64,000 nucleotides of DNA, from positions 124,001 through 188,000 of the forward strand of contig JAUIHP010000009.1 of the NCBI GenBank assembly GCA_030431975.1, given 5' to 3'. A program made the translations under genes and the position numbers. This document shows, in pieces, positions 1 to 8,836 of the stretch. Below the pieces are notes generated by a model that had not been told where the DNA came from, ran no database searches, and saw only the letters and a program-made list of their open reading frames with translations. Numbering within the stretch: position 1 is the stretch's first letter; the number at the start of each line of letters is the position of its first letter. Origin of the DNA: a bacterium (GTDB taxonomy: Bacteria > Eisenbacteria > RBG-16-71-46 > CAIMUX01).

Positions 1-1
1 C

Positions 2-469
2 GGTGAGGTCGCCCAGGCCACCATGGCCTACCACTGGGCCCGGATGATCGAGCTCCTGCACGCAGCCGAAAAGATTCGCGAGCTGCTGGACGACCCCGAC
101 CTGCAGGGAGAGGACCGGGTGGCTGCCTGGGGCACGCGTCGTGAGGAGGCCGTCGCCGTCATCGAAGCGCCGCGCGGCACTCTTCTGCACCACTACAAGG
201 TGAACGAGAACGACCAGGTCGTCATGGCCAACCTCATCGTGTCGACGACCAACAACAACGAGGCCATGAACCGCACCGTTCAACGCATCGCAGAGTCCCA
301 CCTCTCCGGGAAGCCGGAGATTACGGAACCCATGCTGAACAACATCGAGGTCGGTATCCGCGCGTACGATCCTTGCCTGTCCTGCGCAACGCACGCTCTC
401 GGCCAGATGCCGCTCGAAGTGACGATCGTCGACCACCAGGGCGAGATCGTCGATCGGAAGCTCCGATGA
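2..469 (+). CDS. hoxH: NiFe-hydrogenase large subunit, C-terminal part (HoxH-like); 5' end outside window
   Basis: Open from the window edge; 155 residues are visible. This is the catalytic large subunit that binds the NiFe(CN)2CO centre for reversible H2 oxidation, here most like cytoplasmic group 3 (NAD-coupled, HoxH) enzymes. The diagnostic C-terminal nickel ligand motif DPCLSCATH is present, preceded by the conserved EAPRGTLLHHY stretch. The 24 residues after the motif's His (beginning ALGQMPLEV) would be the tail normally removed by a maturation endopeptidase, which is encoded by the next gene. The stop codon overlaps that gene's ATG (ATGA). The rest of the hydrogenase operon lies upstream of the window, so the exact subgroup cannot be fixed. 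Confidence 0.93.
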   Translation, partial: GEVAQATMAYHWARMIELLHAAEKIRELLDDPDLQGEDRVAAWGTRREEAVAVIEAPRGTLLHHYKVNENDQVVMANLIVSTTNNNEAMNRTVQRIAESHLSGKPEITEPMLNNIEVGIRAYDPCLSCATHALGQMPLEVTIVDHQGEIVDRKLR

Positions 470-975
470 AGCCGGACAAGTCTGAGGATACGCGTCGAGG
501 CACTCTGGTGTTGGCCTGGGGAAATGCCGGGCGCATCGACGACGGACTGGGGCCCCGCCTGGCCGAGGCACTCGAGACCTTGGAGCTTTCGGACGTGACC
601 GTCCTCTCGGAGTACCAACTCCAGGTCGAGCACGCTTGGGAAGTCGCGAGGTTCCGCCGTGTCGTTTTCGTCGATGCGGATCGTACGGCGGAAGCTCCGT
701 TCCGCATGGTACCCCTGCTCGCGGAATCCGGACCCACCCGATACACCAGTCACGAGCTGCCCCCTGCGGCGGTCCTGGCCTTGGCCCGTGATCTCTACGA
801 CGCTCGCCCCGAAGCCTGGCTTATGGGCATTCGCGGTTACGAGTTCGACGAGTTTGGTGAATGGCTGTCGAGTGGAGCCTCTGCCAATCTCGAGGCCGCA
901 GTCCGGTTCCTCGTGTCCCGTTTCAGAAGCTTTGGCGACTCCGCCGCACCTGTCACGACCTCGGTGACTAGATAA
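466..975 (+). CDS. hoxW: Hydrogenase maturation endopeptidase (HyaD/HoxW family)
   Basis: 169 residues, normal for the family. The enzyme clips the C-terminal tail of the large subunit after nickel insertion. The family pattern is visible: an N-terminal GNAGRIDDGLGPRLAEAL loop (family G-N-x-x-R-x-D-D-G), VVFVDADRT in the middle with the usual Asp, and SHELPPAAVLAL with the metal-ligand His. I chose the ATG at 466, which overlaps the hydrogenase stop by four bases. An upstream in-frame ATG at 373 would lie inside the hydrogenase gene. The assignment as partner of the preceding large subunit rests on this translational coupling. Confidence 0.9.
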   Translation: MKPDKSEDTRRGTLVLAWGNAGRIDDGLGPRLAEALETLELSDVTVLSEYQLQVEHAWEVARFRRVVFVDADRTAEAPFRMVPLLAESGPTRYTSHELPPAAVLALARDLYDARPEAWLMGIRGYEFDEFGEWLSSGASANLEAAVRFLVSRFRSFGDSAAPVTTSVTR

Positions 976-986
976 GCGAGGACGAT

Positions 987-1364
987 ATGGAAGACAAGCC
1001 GACCATCCTGTGTGTGGACGACGACCCCGACATCCTTTTGTACCTGGAGACCGTCCTCGCCGCGGAAGGTTTTCGCATCGTGACGGCGCCCAGCGCAGAA
1101 GAAGCTCTGCGGATCTACAAGAGAAGTCCCCCGGACGCCTTCATCGTCGACATGATGATGGAAGAGGTCGACGCCGGAACATCATTCGTCAAAGACCTCC
1201 GTGCGTCAGGCAACACCGCGCCCATCTTCATGCTCAGTTCGGTGGGCGACAGCCTGAGCTACACGGTGGAACTCGACGAACTCGGTTTGTCCGGGGTGTT
1301 TCAGAAGCCGTTGAAGAAGGAGCATCTTCTGTCGGTTCTGAGGGTCAAACTCGCCCACGCCTGA
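987..1364 (+). CDS. Single-domain response regulator (receiver only)
   Basis: 125 residues forming one CheY-like receiver domain. It has the acidic pocket CVDDDPD near residue 10, the phospho-acceptor Asp in FIVDMMM near residue 54, the switch Ser in MLSSVGD, and the Lys in FQKPLKK. There is no output domain, so it must signal through protein-protein contact. It starts 11 bases after the hydrogenase protease stop and appears to be the last gene of the hydrogenase operon. The membrane GAF histidine kinase encoded convergently just downstream is a possible partner; that is inference from position only. Confidence 0.88.
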   Translation: MEDKPTILCVDDDPDILLYLETVLAAEGFRIVTAPSAEEALRIYKRSPPDAFIVDMMMEEVDAGTSFVKDLRASGNTAPIFMLSSVGDSLSYTVELDELGLSGVFQKPLKKEHLLSVLRVKLAHA

Positions 1365-1411
1365 GACCCTTCGGGCGAGCACGTCGCATACTACTTTGCG
1401 CCCTCACCGCC

Positions 1412-3382
1412 CTACTGCGAGACCGAGGTCGTCGCCGTCTGAATCAGGGCCGGGCGCTCTTTGGGCCGGAGCGAGTAGAGTTCGACCGTGACCCGTGTCC
1501 CCTTCCCTTCTTCACTCTCCAGGAAAAGGTGACCACGGTGCCGGTCCACAGCTTGCTTGACGAAAGCGAGTCCAAGGCCCGTGCCGGTCACGTGGAGTTT
1601 TTTGGCGTTGGTCGCCCGAAAGAACTCGTGGAAAAGCCGATCCTGCTCATCCTTGGGAACACCGATTCCTGTATCCGAAACGGTGATGCGGACTCGCGCG
1701 GAATCCGGACTCGCAACCGACAAATGGACGTCTCCCCCTTCCGGCGTGTACTTGATCGCGTTGGAGACGAGGTTTTCCAGGATCTTCGCCACCAGGTCCC
1801 CGCCGCTCTCCACGGTCGGAAGCGCATCCTCGATGTCCACCTGGAACCGGACCTTTCGCTTCTCGGCATCGCTTCGAAATGTGGACTCCACCTCGCGCGC
1901 CAAGTCACCGACCTGGACGACGACGTCCGGAATCTCCCGGGCCCAGTCCCGGGACTTTGCAATCTGGAGTAACTCACCCACGGTGTCGTCGAGGGCTTGA
2001 AGGCGTACGACGACCCGATCGAGATGGCCCCTCGCCTCTTCGTCCATGGATCCGGAGTACCCGGAGACGACAAGGTCGAGCAGCCCCATCGAAGCTCCGA
2101 GAGGGGCACGAAGATTGTGCGCGACCTCCAACATCAGTCGTGTTCTCTCTTTTACCAGCCCCTCGTTCTCTTCGTTGGCGCGCGCATCCTCCACCGCGAT
2201 GGCAACCAGCTCGGCGATCATTTCCAGGAACTTCGCGTCGATGTCGTGGAAACGGTCCGGCTGCGAGGAATAGAGTCCGATCGTCCCGATCGGGCGACCA
2301 TCCGCCGCCATCCGGGCAACGATCAACGACCGCACACCCAGTCCATGCAGATGGCGGCGCAGCGGGTGCGGATCCTGCTCACGCAGAGTTCCCTGCACCA
2401 TCGTCTCTCCAAGAAGAACCCGATTGTGAAAGCCGCTGTTGCCGACCTCGATCTCGCGGTCAGCGAAGAAGTCATCGGAGAACCCGTGAGACGCAACGAA
2501 CTTCAAAGCCGTACCGTCGTCGCTGAGCAACGCGATGGTCACGGAAGCATTCTCGAAAACGGAATCGAGTTGGGCCGCGACCAGGTCCAGGATAGGTTGG
2601 ATCCGGCGCTCGGCCCCCATGCTGCCCACGATCGCATAGAGACTGCCCAGCTTCTCGCTCGTGTCGGAGTACATCCGGGTCGCCTCCGCGACCTGATCGA
2701 CGCGGCGACGAAGCGACTCCATGATCTTGCCGGTAATGAGGCCGGCCAGAATCAACGTTGCGGTGAGAAAACAAAGACGAAGGACACTCAGAATCAGGCC
2801 CTGGTCACGGATGATGGATTGACCGTGAAACAGGATCGGCGGCGCTGCCACCGCGCCTGACTCATGCAGGAAGAAGATGATCCAGATTCCCAATGCGGCC
2901 CAGCTGGCAAACATGAAGGCCCGTCGCTTGGAAAACTGAGTCGCCGCGAGAATAACATGAAAGATGAGGAAGAGGGTCAGAGGACTGTGGGCGCCGCCCG
3001 TGAAGTGAATGAGTCCGAACATGGCCAGATAGTCGGCCAACACTTCGAGGAGCAGCAGCACCTGAACTCTCGAAGATCCCTCCGAGTGGCCCGCCGACTC
3101 CGCCCTGCGATACGACCACACGAGTACGGAATTGTAGATCGGATGGAGCACCGCGATGACCAGTACCGGTGCGAACGAAAACTCGAATCCGAAGGCGCGG
3201 GCACCGAGAACGGAGAGGATAATCAGGGGGGCGATCGTCCATCGCGACCGGGAGTACCAACGGGTTCGGCGTCCCCAGATTCGCGGAACGTCCGGATCGA
3301 ACTCCGGCAGGCCCAGCCACGAAAACGGCGGCGTGGGCTTGTTGCGGCCATGCATCCGGGCATGCATCCTTCGATCGGCCAT
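1412..3382 (-). CDS. Membrane-bound sensor histidine kinase with GAF domain
   Basis: 656 residues. About six hydrophobic segments lie between residues 45 and 220, forming an uncharacterised integral-membrane sensor. A GAF domain follows at about 245-400, then a HisKA domain with H-box VAHNLRAPLG (phospho-His at residue 422), then a HATPase domain with N-box NLVSNAIKYTPEG, DTGIGVP and GTGLGLAFVK. No receiver is fused. It is convergent with the receiver-only gene at 987 and is followed upstream by the LytS/LytTR pair in the same orientation. The ligand is not apparent from sequence. Confidence 0.92.
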   Translation of the reverse strand: MADRRMHARMHGRNKPTPPFSWLGLPEFDPDVPRIWGRRTRWYSRSRWTIAPLIILSVLGARAFGFEFSFAPVLVIAVLHPIYNSVLVWSYRRAESAGHSEGSSRVQVLLLLEVLADYLAMFGLIHFTGGAHSPLTLFLIFHVILAATQFSKRRAFMFASWAALGIWIIFFLHESGAVAAPPILFHGQSIIRDQGLILSVLRLCFLTATLILAGLITGKIMESLRRRVDQVAEATRMYSDTSEKLGSLYAIVGSMGAERRIQPILDLVAAQLDSVFENASVTIALLSDDGTALKFVASHGFSDDFFADREIEVGNSGFHNRVLLGETMVQGTLREQDPHPLRRHLHGLGVRSLIVARMAADGRPIGTIGLYSSQPDRFHDIDAKFLEMIAELVAIAVEDARANEENEGLVKERTRLMLEVAHNLRAPLGASMGLLDLVVSGYSGSMDEEARGHLDRVVVRLQALDDTVGELLQIAKSRDWAREIPDVVVQVGDLAREVESTFRSDAEKRKVRFQVDIEDALPTVESGGDLVAKILENLVSNAIKYTPEGGDVHLSVASPDSARVRITVSDTGIGVPKDEQDRLFHEFFRATNAKKLHVTGTGLGLAFVKQAVDRHRGHLFLESEEGKGTRVTVELYSLRPKERPALIQTATTSVSQ

Positions 3383-3523
3383 GTTTCCCCCAGTGCGACT
3401 TCATCTCGGACGGAGAGAGACGGTCTGGACGGGGCCAACCTTCAAGGGTAGTCGATGAGAAGCGGACTCGGGCCAGGGGTTGGATACGTGATTTCCGAAC
3501 GCGGGGGATCCGGCGGGATGATC

Positions 3524-4288
3524 TCAGCGGAACTCGGGAAATGCGTCTTTCAAACGGTCCCGGTACCGACGGCTGAGCGTGAGCTCCATCCCGTCCCGTA
3601 GGTGGACCCGGAAGTCTCCGTGGCCGATGGGAGAAAAGCTGCGGACCCGTCCGAGGTTGACGATCGTGCTTCTGTGAATTCGTGCGAAGTGGCCCGGGTC
3701 CAGGGCGGCTTCCAGGGCGGCCAGCGAATGGCGGATGAAGTACTCCGCCTTCCCTGCGTGAATTCTCAGGTAGTTGGACTCCGACTGCACCCAGTCGATT
3801 TCCTCGACGGGGACGACGATCACTTCCTCGCGCTGTTTGACCGCCAGTCGACGGAGGTACTGTTTGTCGCCGGTTCCCTGCGTGTCCAGGATGGACCGCA
3901 AGCGGCGCTCCAGGTTCGTAGCCTCCAACTGCGCGAAGCTCTTCCGAATGCGACGAAGCGAGTCTTCGAAACGCTCCCGGTCGAATGGTTTCAGGAGGTA
4001 GTCGACAGCCTCGATCTCGAAAGCGTGGGCCGCGTACCCGTCATGGGCCGTGACGAAAACGACCGCAGGCTTTGGATCCGGAAGGCGCCGAAGAAACTCG
4101 CAGCCGTCGACGCCCGGCATCTGCACGTCAAGGAAGATCAACTCGGGTTGGAATTCAGCCACATGCTGCAACGCCTCCGCCCCGTTGGCGCTCTCGCAGA
4201 CGATCTCGAGGTCGTCGTGCCGCTCGATCATGGACCGGAGGTACGCCCGGGCGACGGGTTCGTCATCCACGATGCCGACGCGAATCAT
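3524..4288 (-). CDS. LytTR-family response regulator
   Basis: 254 residues. The N-terminal receiver has the acidic pair in IVDDEPVAR, the phospho-acceptor in IFLDVQMPG and the conserved Lys in YLLKPFDRE. The C-terminal LytTR DNA-binding domain (about 150-250) contains the family's WVQSESNYLRIH and FARIHRSTIVNL stretches. Its start codon overlaps the stop of the upstream kinase gene (ATGA), so the two form a classical LytS-LytR type two-component operon. Members of this family usually bind paired direct repeats in target promoters. No target is identifiable here. Confidence 0.95.
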   Translation of the reverse strand: MIRVGIVDDEPVARAYLRSMIERHDDLEIVCESANGAEALQHVAEFQPELIFLDVQMPGVDGCEFLRRLPDPKPAVVFVTAHDGYAAHAFEIEAVDYLLKPFDRERFEDSLRRIRKSFAQLEATNLERRLRSILDTQGTGDKQYLRRLAVKQREEVIVVPVEEIDWVQSESNYLRIHAGKAEYFIRHSLAALEAALDPGHFARIHRSTIVNLGRVRSFSPIGHGDFRVHLRDGMELTLSRRYRDRLKDAFPEFR

Positions 4289-5490
4289 ACGCCGCCTCGG
4301 GGGGCGATCGACGACTCTGAACTTGAGGTCGTGTCCGAGTTCACGTCCGACCCCGACTGTGGGTCCACCGTGATTCGATACGGGATGGAGAGAAAGACGT
4401 ACGTTCCCGGCTCACCCATCTTACCGTTCGTAGCAGTGCTCGCCGATCGAGGGCGCAGTTCGAACTGGTGATCGGATCCGTAATGCGCCACTACCCGTCG
4501 CCGGACATTCTCGATCCCGATTCCCGTACTGCTTCCGCTTCCGGTCCCGGTCCCGGCCCCACGCTTCGTTGCGTCCGTCTCCGGAAGGCCGACTCCATCA
4601 TCAACGACCTCGATGCGCAGACGATCCCCGTCTCTGCGACACCGAACCTCAACCGTCCCGCCCTCCGGCTTGGGCGAAACACCGTGGACCACCGCGTTCT
4701 CCACGAGCGGTTGCAGGATCAGTGAAGGAACCAGGCACTCGCCTGTTCCTTCCTCGCGCGTCACATGGCACCGAAGTCGATCGCCGAAGCGTGCCTGCTC
4801 GATCTCCAGGTAGTCCCGGGTGAAAGCCAGCTCCCGATCGAGGGTAACCTCACTCGCATCCTTGGCCAGCGCACTCGCCCGCATGAGATCGCCCAGCCGG
4901 CGAAGATTGGATCGAGCCGCGTCCGGATCGACCTCGACCAGACCAGCTACCGTATTGAGAGCGTTCATGACGAAGTGCGGGCGGATCTGCATGCGCAACG
5001 CCTGAAGCCTTGCCTTGGACAACTCTGCGTCGAGTTCGTCCCTCTTCATGCGTTCTGATCGAAGCTCCTCCGCAGAAACCAGATACTGCGTGATTCCAAC
5101 CACCAGCGAGTAGACGAGAAGATTCACGTAGTAGGACTCACGCACACGGGTCATCGTGCCGTCCCAAACGCCGACTCCGACGAAGTTCCCCATGAGCCGA
5201 CTGACGGAGTAGTCGAGCAGGCCGTGCAGGAAAACAACGAGGATGGCTGCAACGGCATGCAGGAGCCATGGAAGCGCCTGCCGTCCCAAAGGTCGTCGGC
5301 GAGCCAGAAAAATGGGCACGGCACTGAGTACGGCCCAAAGCAAAGCATCCGGCAGGCCCCAAATCCAAGCCTCGCGCCAGCCGAAGCCGGGCTCATACTG
5401 AGGAAGGAGGATTCGAAGCCTCGACGCATTGAGAATGCCGAGCACGAGCCAGGCGATCCCAACCAACAACACGATTCGCGAACGCCGCAT
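4285..5490 (-). CDS. LytS/YehU-type membrane sensor histidine kinase
   Basis: I chose the ATG at 5490 (MRRSRIVLLVG), giving 401 residues. An in-frame ATG at 5646 would add 52 residues of non-hydrophobic, low-quality sequence. Four hydrophobic segments occupy roughly the first 160 residues. The His_kinase domain carries the signature RMQIRPHFVMNALN, followed by a HATPase domain with LILQPLVENAVVHG and DDGVGLP. The usual short G-x-G-I-G-L-x-N-V-R-x-R-L lid is expanded here by a run of Gly/Thr/Ser (GAGTGTGSGSSTGIGIENV). It is translationally coupled to the LytTR regulator. Confidence 0.92.
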   Translation of the reverse strand: MRRSRIVLLVGIAWLVLGILNASRLRILLPQYEPGFGWREAWIWGLPDALLWAVLSAVPIFLARRRPLGRQALPWLLHAVAAILVVFLHGLLDYSVSRLMGNFVGVGVWDGTMTRVRESYYVNLLVYSLVVGITQYLVSAEELRSERMKRDELDAELSKARLQALRMQIRPHFVMNALNTVAGLVEVDPDAARSNLRRLGDLMRASALAKDASEVTLDRELAFTRDYLEIEQARFGDRLRCHVTREEGTGECLVPSLILQPLVENAVVHGVSPKPEGGTVEVRCRRDGDRLRIEVVDDGVGLPETDATKRGAGTGTGSGSSTGIGIENVRRRVVAHYGSDHQFELRPRSASTATNGKMGEPGTYVFLSIPYRITVDPQSGSDVNSDTTSSSESSIAPRGGV

Positions 5491-5727
5491 AGGGAATGAT
5501 CCCAGACTCGGCCGACTCCTGACAACTTCGTCTCGTCCCGCCTGCATCATCTGGAATCCCGCTTGTCCCAATTCCGTGGAAGTCCCTCTCGATTCGGCGG
5601 ACTCTGGCCTTCGAACCGCACTCCGAAGCGCAGGACGCCGGCCCATTAGAATCGATGTTCTACGCGCACATACGCTGGCTGGGTCAGGGCTCGTACGAAG
5701 CGTGGAGAGGCCGAACTGAGGGGACGA

Positions 5728-7059
5728 ATGGAGCAGAGACCGAGGATGATTGCGACAAGCGCGGATCAGGAAGTACGCAGGCGGTGGCAGTACGCGCTGA
5801 TGCGTACGAAGGCGCGAGCGTTGGCGCTGGCGCTGGCGAAGCCGAGGCGCCTAGCGTGGCCGCTCGCTGCATTGGTCTGCGCGTCGCCAAGCAGCGCGGA
5901 ACCCGGCGTCGAGTCCGCAGCCAAGTCCGCATCCGAGTCCGGAGCCGAATCCGCGACCGTGAACATCTCATCGGAAGAAACGGTCGAGCTTCACCTGACA
6001 AAGCTTTGGGAGGTCGGCGGCGAGTCCGACGACTGGATCTTCGGCAACGTAACTCAGATCATCGAGGACGCGGACGGGAACATCTATGTCCTCGACGGAC
6101 AGCTCTGCCACATTGCGGTCTTCTCTCCAGGCGGTGAGCTGCTTCGAACCATCGGACGCGAAGGAGAAGGTCCGGGAGAGTTCTACAATCCCCAGGATCT
6201 CTTTCATGTCCCAGGCGGAACACTCGGCGTCGCTCAGGTCTTCCCCGGAAAGATCGTCGAACTTCTTCCCAACGGCGATCCCGCCGGTAACTTTGCATTG
6301 CCGCCATGGGGCTCGCTCAAGATCTTCCGGGCCATGGGTGACGACAACAAACTCGTCGTGGCCGGCTCCATTCGACAGGGACAGGGAGATGTCCCCGGTG
6401 ATTTCCGGGAACGCACCTTCCTCAAGGCGTTTGCTCCAGACGGATCCGAGCTGCACCACTACCACCATGAAGATCACTCCGCCCGCTACGGTGGGATGGA
6501 GTTTCAAGAGCCCGAGTTCGACGGCTTCGAGTGGCGGTGGGCCCTAAGCCCTGACGGCAACGTGGCCGTGGCAACATCCTTCGAGAACTACGAAGTCTCA
6601 GTGTGGGACGGGGACGGATCACTCGACCACGTCATCCGACGCCCGGATGTCGCTCCCGTTAGACGGACGCGCGAAGAAAAGGAGAAGTGGCAGCGGTACT
6701 ACGAGTCCATTACCACGTGGAATCCCGGATCGACGTTCGTGACGGAACCCACGTTTCCGGCGATCTCCACGGTCAACTTCCAGTCCGACGGATCCTTGTG
6801 GATCCAATCGAGCCACGGTACCTGGAGAACCGCCCCCGATGTTCTGGCCGAGTTCGATGTCTATGATTCAGGCGGTCTCTTCCAGAAGAAGGTGCAGGTT
6901 CGCGGCCCCGGCACACCCGGCGAGGACCGCGTCTTTCTGGCCGGAGATCGCATGTACGTTGTGACCCAGTTCTTCGATTCCGTGGCTGACCCTGACGACA
7001 TTGTTCACGATGCCGAGCCCAGTCGACTGATCGCCTACACCGTGGAGACTCAACCATGA
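5728..7059 (+). CDS. Secreted six-bladed beta-propeller (NHL-like) protein
   Basis: 443 residues. A long basic N-terminus precedes a hydrophobic stretch around residues 40-58 that looks like a signal peptide. A low-complexity Ala/Glu/Ser segment follows. The body has the repeated DADGNIYVLDG / FSPGGELLRTIG / GEGPGEFYNPQDL signatures of NHL-type six-bladed propellers, which are common in FCB-group extracellular proteins and have no fixed enzymatic function. A GAGGGGAC-type ribosome site precedes the ATG. Its stop overlaps the next gene's ATG, so the two are probably co-translated. Confidence 0.8.
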   Translation: MEQRPRMIATSADQEVRRRWQYALMRTKARALALALAKPRRLAWPLAALVCASPSSAEPGVESAAKSASESGAESATVNISSEETVELHLTKLWEVGGESDDWIFGNVTQIIEDADGNIYVLDGQLCHIAVFSPGGELLRTIGREGEGPGEFYNPQDLFHVPGGTLGVAQVFPGKIVELLPNGDPAGNFALPPWGSLKIFRAMGDDNKLVVAGSIRQGQGDVPGDFRERTFLKAFAPDGSELHHYHHEDHSARYGGMEFQEPEFDGFEWRWALSPDGNVAVATSFENYEVSVWDGDGSLDHVIRRPDVAPVRRTREEKEKWQRYYESITTWNPGSTFVTEPTFPAISTVNFQSDGSLWIQSSHGTWRTAPDVLAEFDVYDSGGLFQKKVQVRGPGTPGEDRVFLAGDRMYVVTQFFDSVADPDDIVHDAEPSRLIAYTVETQP

Positions 7060-7949
7060 AGGCTACGATTCGTTCGCGGACCCCAGAGACCCCAAGGAGT
7101 CTTGGCCACGCCTGTGCTTTGTTCGCCACGATCTGGCTCCTCATCACGACGTCGACGGTCGCAGATGCCGCCGAGCCGGAGCAAGGGTCTCTGGAGACGA
7201 CTCACTTGCACATTTCCTGGGTCGATGGAGTGTCCGCGGAGGCGGTGAATCTCGTCGCAACAAGCGGCGAGGAATTCTATGAGGAGATCGCCGAACTTCT
7301 GGGTGATGAGCCGCCGCGGAAGATCCGCGTTCTCCTACAGGGACCGGCCGAAACGCCCGACCACAAACAGCGAGGCTATCCCCATGTCGACTCTTTCGCG
7401 CAAATTCATCTGTACCAGTACGGCAACTCCGACTCGAGTTACATCTCGGCCCTCGCACATGAGATGGTTCACGTCTTCCGTTTCAACCGCAACCAAAACG
7501 CTGACTGGTTCTTCGAGGAAGGATTCGCCGAACTCATCGCGCTGACCGTCGATCCGTCGCTTCGGGGTTTTCCTTGGTACGACACACCGATCGTGATCGC
7601 CGCGGGGCAGTGGCTGGAATCCGAACAGGCCCTCCCGATGGAGCAGCTTCAGAAGGAACACAAGGCTTTGAACCTTCCATGCAAAGCACAGGCCTATTCA
7701 TTGCGATCGGCGTTCTTCCACTACCTCGCCGACACGTACGGCCTGCAGAACATGCTGAAGATGGCCGAAGAGGAGTCGGCCGGATCTCTCGACCAGTACT
7801 CCCGTTACTTCGGCAAATCGTTGAAGGAGTTGGAGGCCGAATGGCAGACGTGGACACGCCGTCAATTCGTGGCGACGCCGGAACATGAGGAGAAGGGCCG
7901 ACGATACCGTACCCAAACCCCGATCCAGTACATGCACATCTGTCCCTGA
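7056..7949 (+). CDS. Secreted gluzincin-type zinc metallopeptidase (peptidase MA-like)
   Basis: 297 residues with an N-terminal hydrophobic signal region (about 20-38). The zinc motif HEMVH is at residues 135-139. The third ligand region FFEEGFAELIAL follows about 17 residues later, which is the gluzincin HExxH...E arrangement. The remaining C-terminal part is helical, as in the collagenase/DUF1570-like MA families. The substrate is unknown. ATGA overlap with the propeller gene suggests that the two exported proteins work together. It is convergent with the TIR-SpoVG gene. Confidence 0.82.
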   Translation: MKATIRSRTPETPRSLGHACALFATIWLLITTSTVADAAEPEQGSLETTHLHISWVDGVSAEAVNLVATSGEEFYEEIAELLGDEPPRKIRVLLQGPAETPDHKQRGYPHVDSFAQIHLYQYGNSDSSYISALAHEMVHVFRFNRNQNADWFFEEGFAELIALTVDPSLRGFPWYDTPIVIAAGQWLESEQALPMEQLQKEHKALNLPCKAQAYSLRSAFFHYLADTYGLQNMLKMAEEESAGSLDQYSRYFGKSLKELEAEWQTWTRRQFVATPEHEEKGRRYRTQTPIQYMHICP

Positions 7950-8021
7950 GTGGAGCGGGACGCGAGGTCGAACACCAAGTAGCCGAGCTCGGCCTTCAAC
8001 TGACTCCGATACAACTGGGTA

Positions 8022-8819
8022 TCAGCTCGGAGGGTCTTCCGCGAGTGCAACTGCCTCCCGGTACTTCGCCAGTATCTCGTCGTGCAACCAGTCTGTGGAA
8101 ACGGGGCCGGTCATCATGAAGATCTCCCGTCCACCAGGTTCTCGGGATGGATTCTTGACGATCAGGGGCCCAGACAGCGGATCGACGATCATGAAGCCTC
8201 GTACCGTGCAGCAACCGTTGAGGACGATACGTGCAAAAGCTTTCAACTGACCGTGATCACGTAGGGTGATGTGGACGTCTGTCAGCCGGAGACCATCAAA
8301 GCCCTGCAACTCCGGTCGCGAAGCCGTCGGAGCCGCCATCGCCAGGCGGACAAGGCCAGCCGTGACGTTTTCGTCCAGGCGCGGCCACCCCGAAGCGCAA
8401 AGACTACGAATACGGTCCCTGTCCAATTCCCGGAGTTCCGTGTTGAGCTGTCGTACCAGATCAACCACGCCCTGCTCCGAATACTCGCTGCTCTTCCAGT
8501 GTTTCATCGGGCCAAGGTCAACGCCGGAGTCGATCTGAAAACGAAGTAGGAAAACACGCTGCTGCCCGACGACCCGCGACAGCGCGGCTGCCTCCCGATG
8601 AAGTCTTTCGGACCGTGAGCTTCGCGGAGTCATGCAAACGACAACGAAGTCCGCACACTCCATGGCGGAACGAATCATCTCTTCCCGGGACGGGTTTGGA
8701 GTCGAACCGGCAGGCTCGGAGAAGGGTCGCACACCGTCGAAGAGATTGCGTAACCAAGAGCAGAGACTGTGACCGATGATATCACCCACCGGGTCCGAGG
8801 TGCAGATGAACAGGTTCAC
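8022..8819 (-). CDS. TIR-like domain fused to a SpoVG-like domain (putative NADase/nucleic-acid-binding protein)
   Basis: 265 residues, GTG start preceded by GGAGGAG. Residues 1-130 match the pattern of bacterial TIR proteins of the short effector type: an opening hydrophobic strand NLFICTSDPVGD, then AMECADFVVVCMTP, SERLHREAAALSR (E76 sits where the catalytic Glu of TIR NADases is expected), VFLLRFQID and LGPMKHWKSSEYSEQGVVDL, ending in a LVRQLN helix. Residues 178-258 match SpoVG: LTDVHITLRDHGQLKAFAR, IVLNGCCTVRGFMIVDP, a PSR motif in KNPSREPGGREIF, and a terminal DEILAKYREA helix. SpoVG proteins bind DNA/RNA. I do not recall this fusion being described. It begins 17 bases after the E1 dehydrogenase stop, so it is probably co-transcribed with it. 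TIR call is medium-strong, SpoVG call strong, function inferred. Confidence 0.78.
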   Translation of the reverse strand: MNLFICTSDPVGDIIGHSLCSWLRNLFDGVRPFSEPAGSTPNPSREEMIRSAMECADFVVVCMTPRSSRSERLHREAAALSRVVGQQRVFLLRFQIDSGVDLGPMKHWKSSEYSEQGVVDLVRQLNTELRELDRDRIRSLCASGWPRLDENVTAGLVRLAMAAPTASRPELQGFDGLRLTDVHITLRDHGQLKAFARIVLNGCCTVRGFMIVDPLSGPLIVKNPSREPGGREIFMMTGPVSTDWLHDEILAKYREAVALAEDPPS

Positions 8820-8836
8820 AGACTCCTCCGTTGCTC

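Noticed and set aside
8022-8819. Assignment of the TIR-SpoVG gene to a known defence system (Thoeris, CBASS, Pycsar)
   Set aside because: No ThsA-like, cyclase or other partner gene is adjacent; neighbours are a metabolic enzyme and a peptidase.
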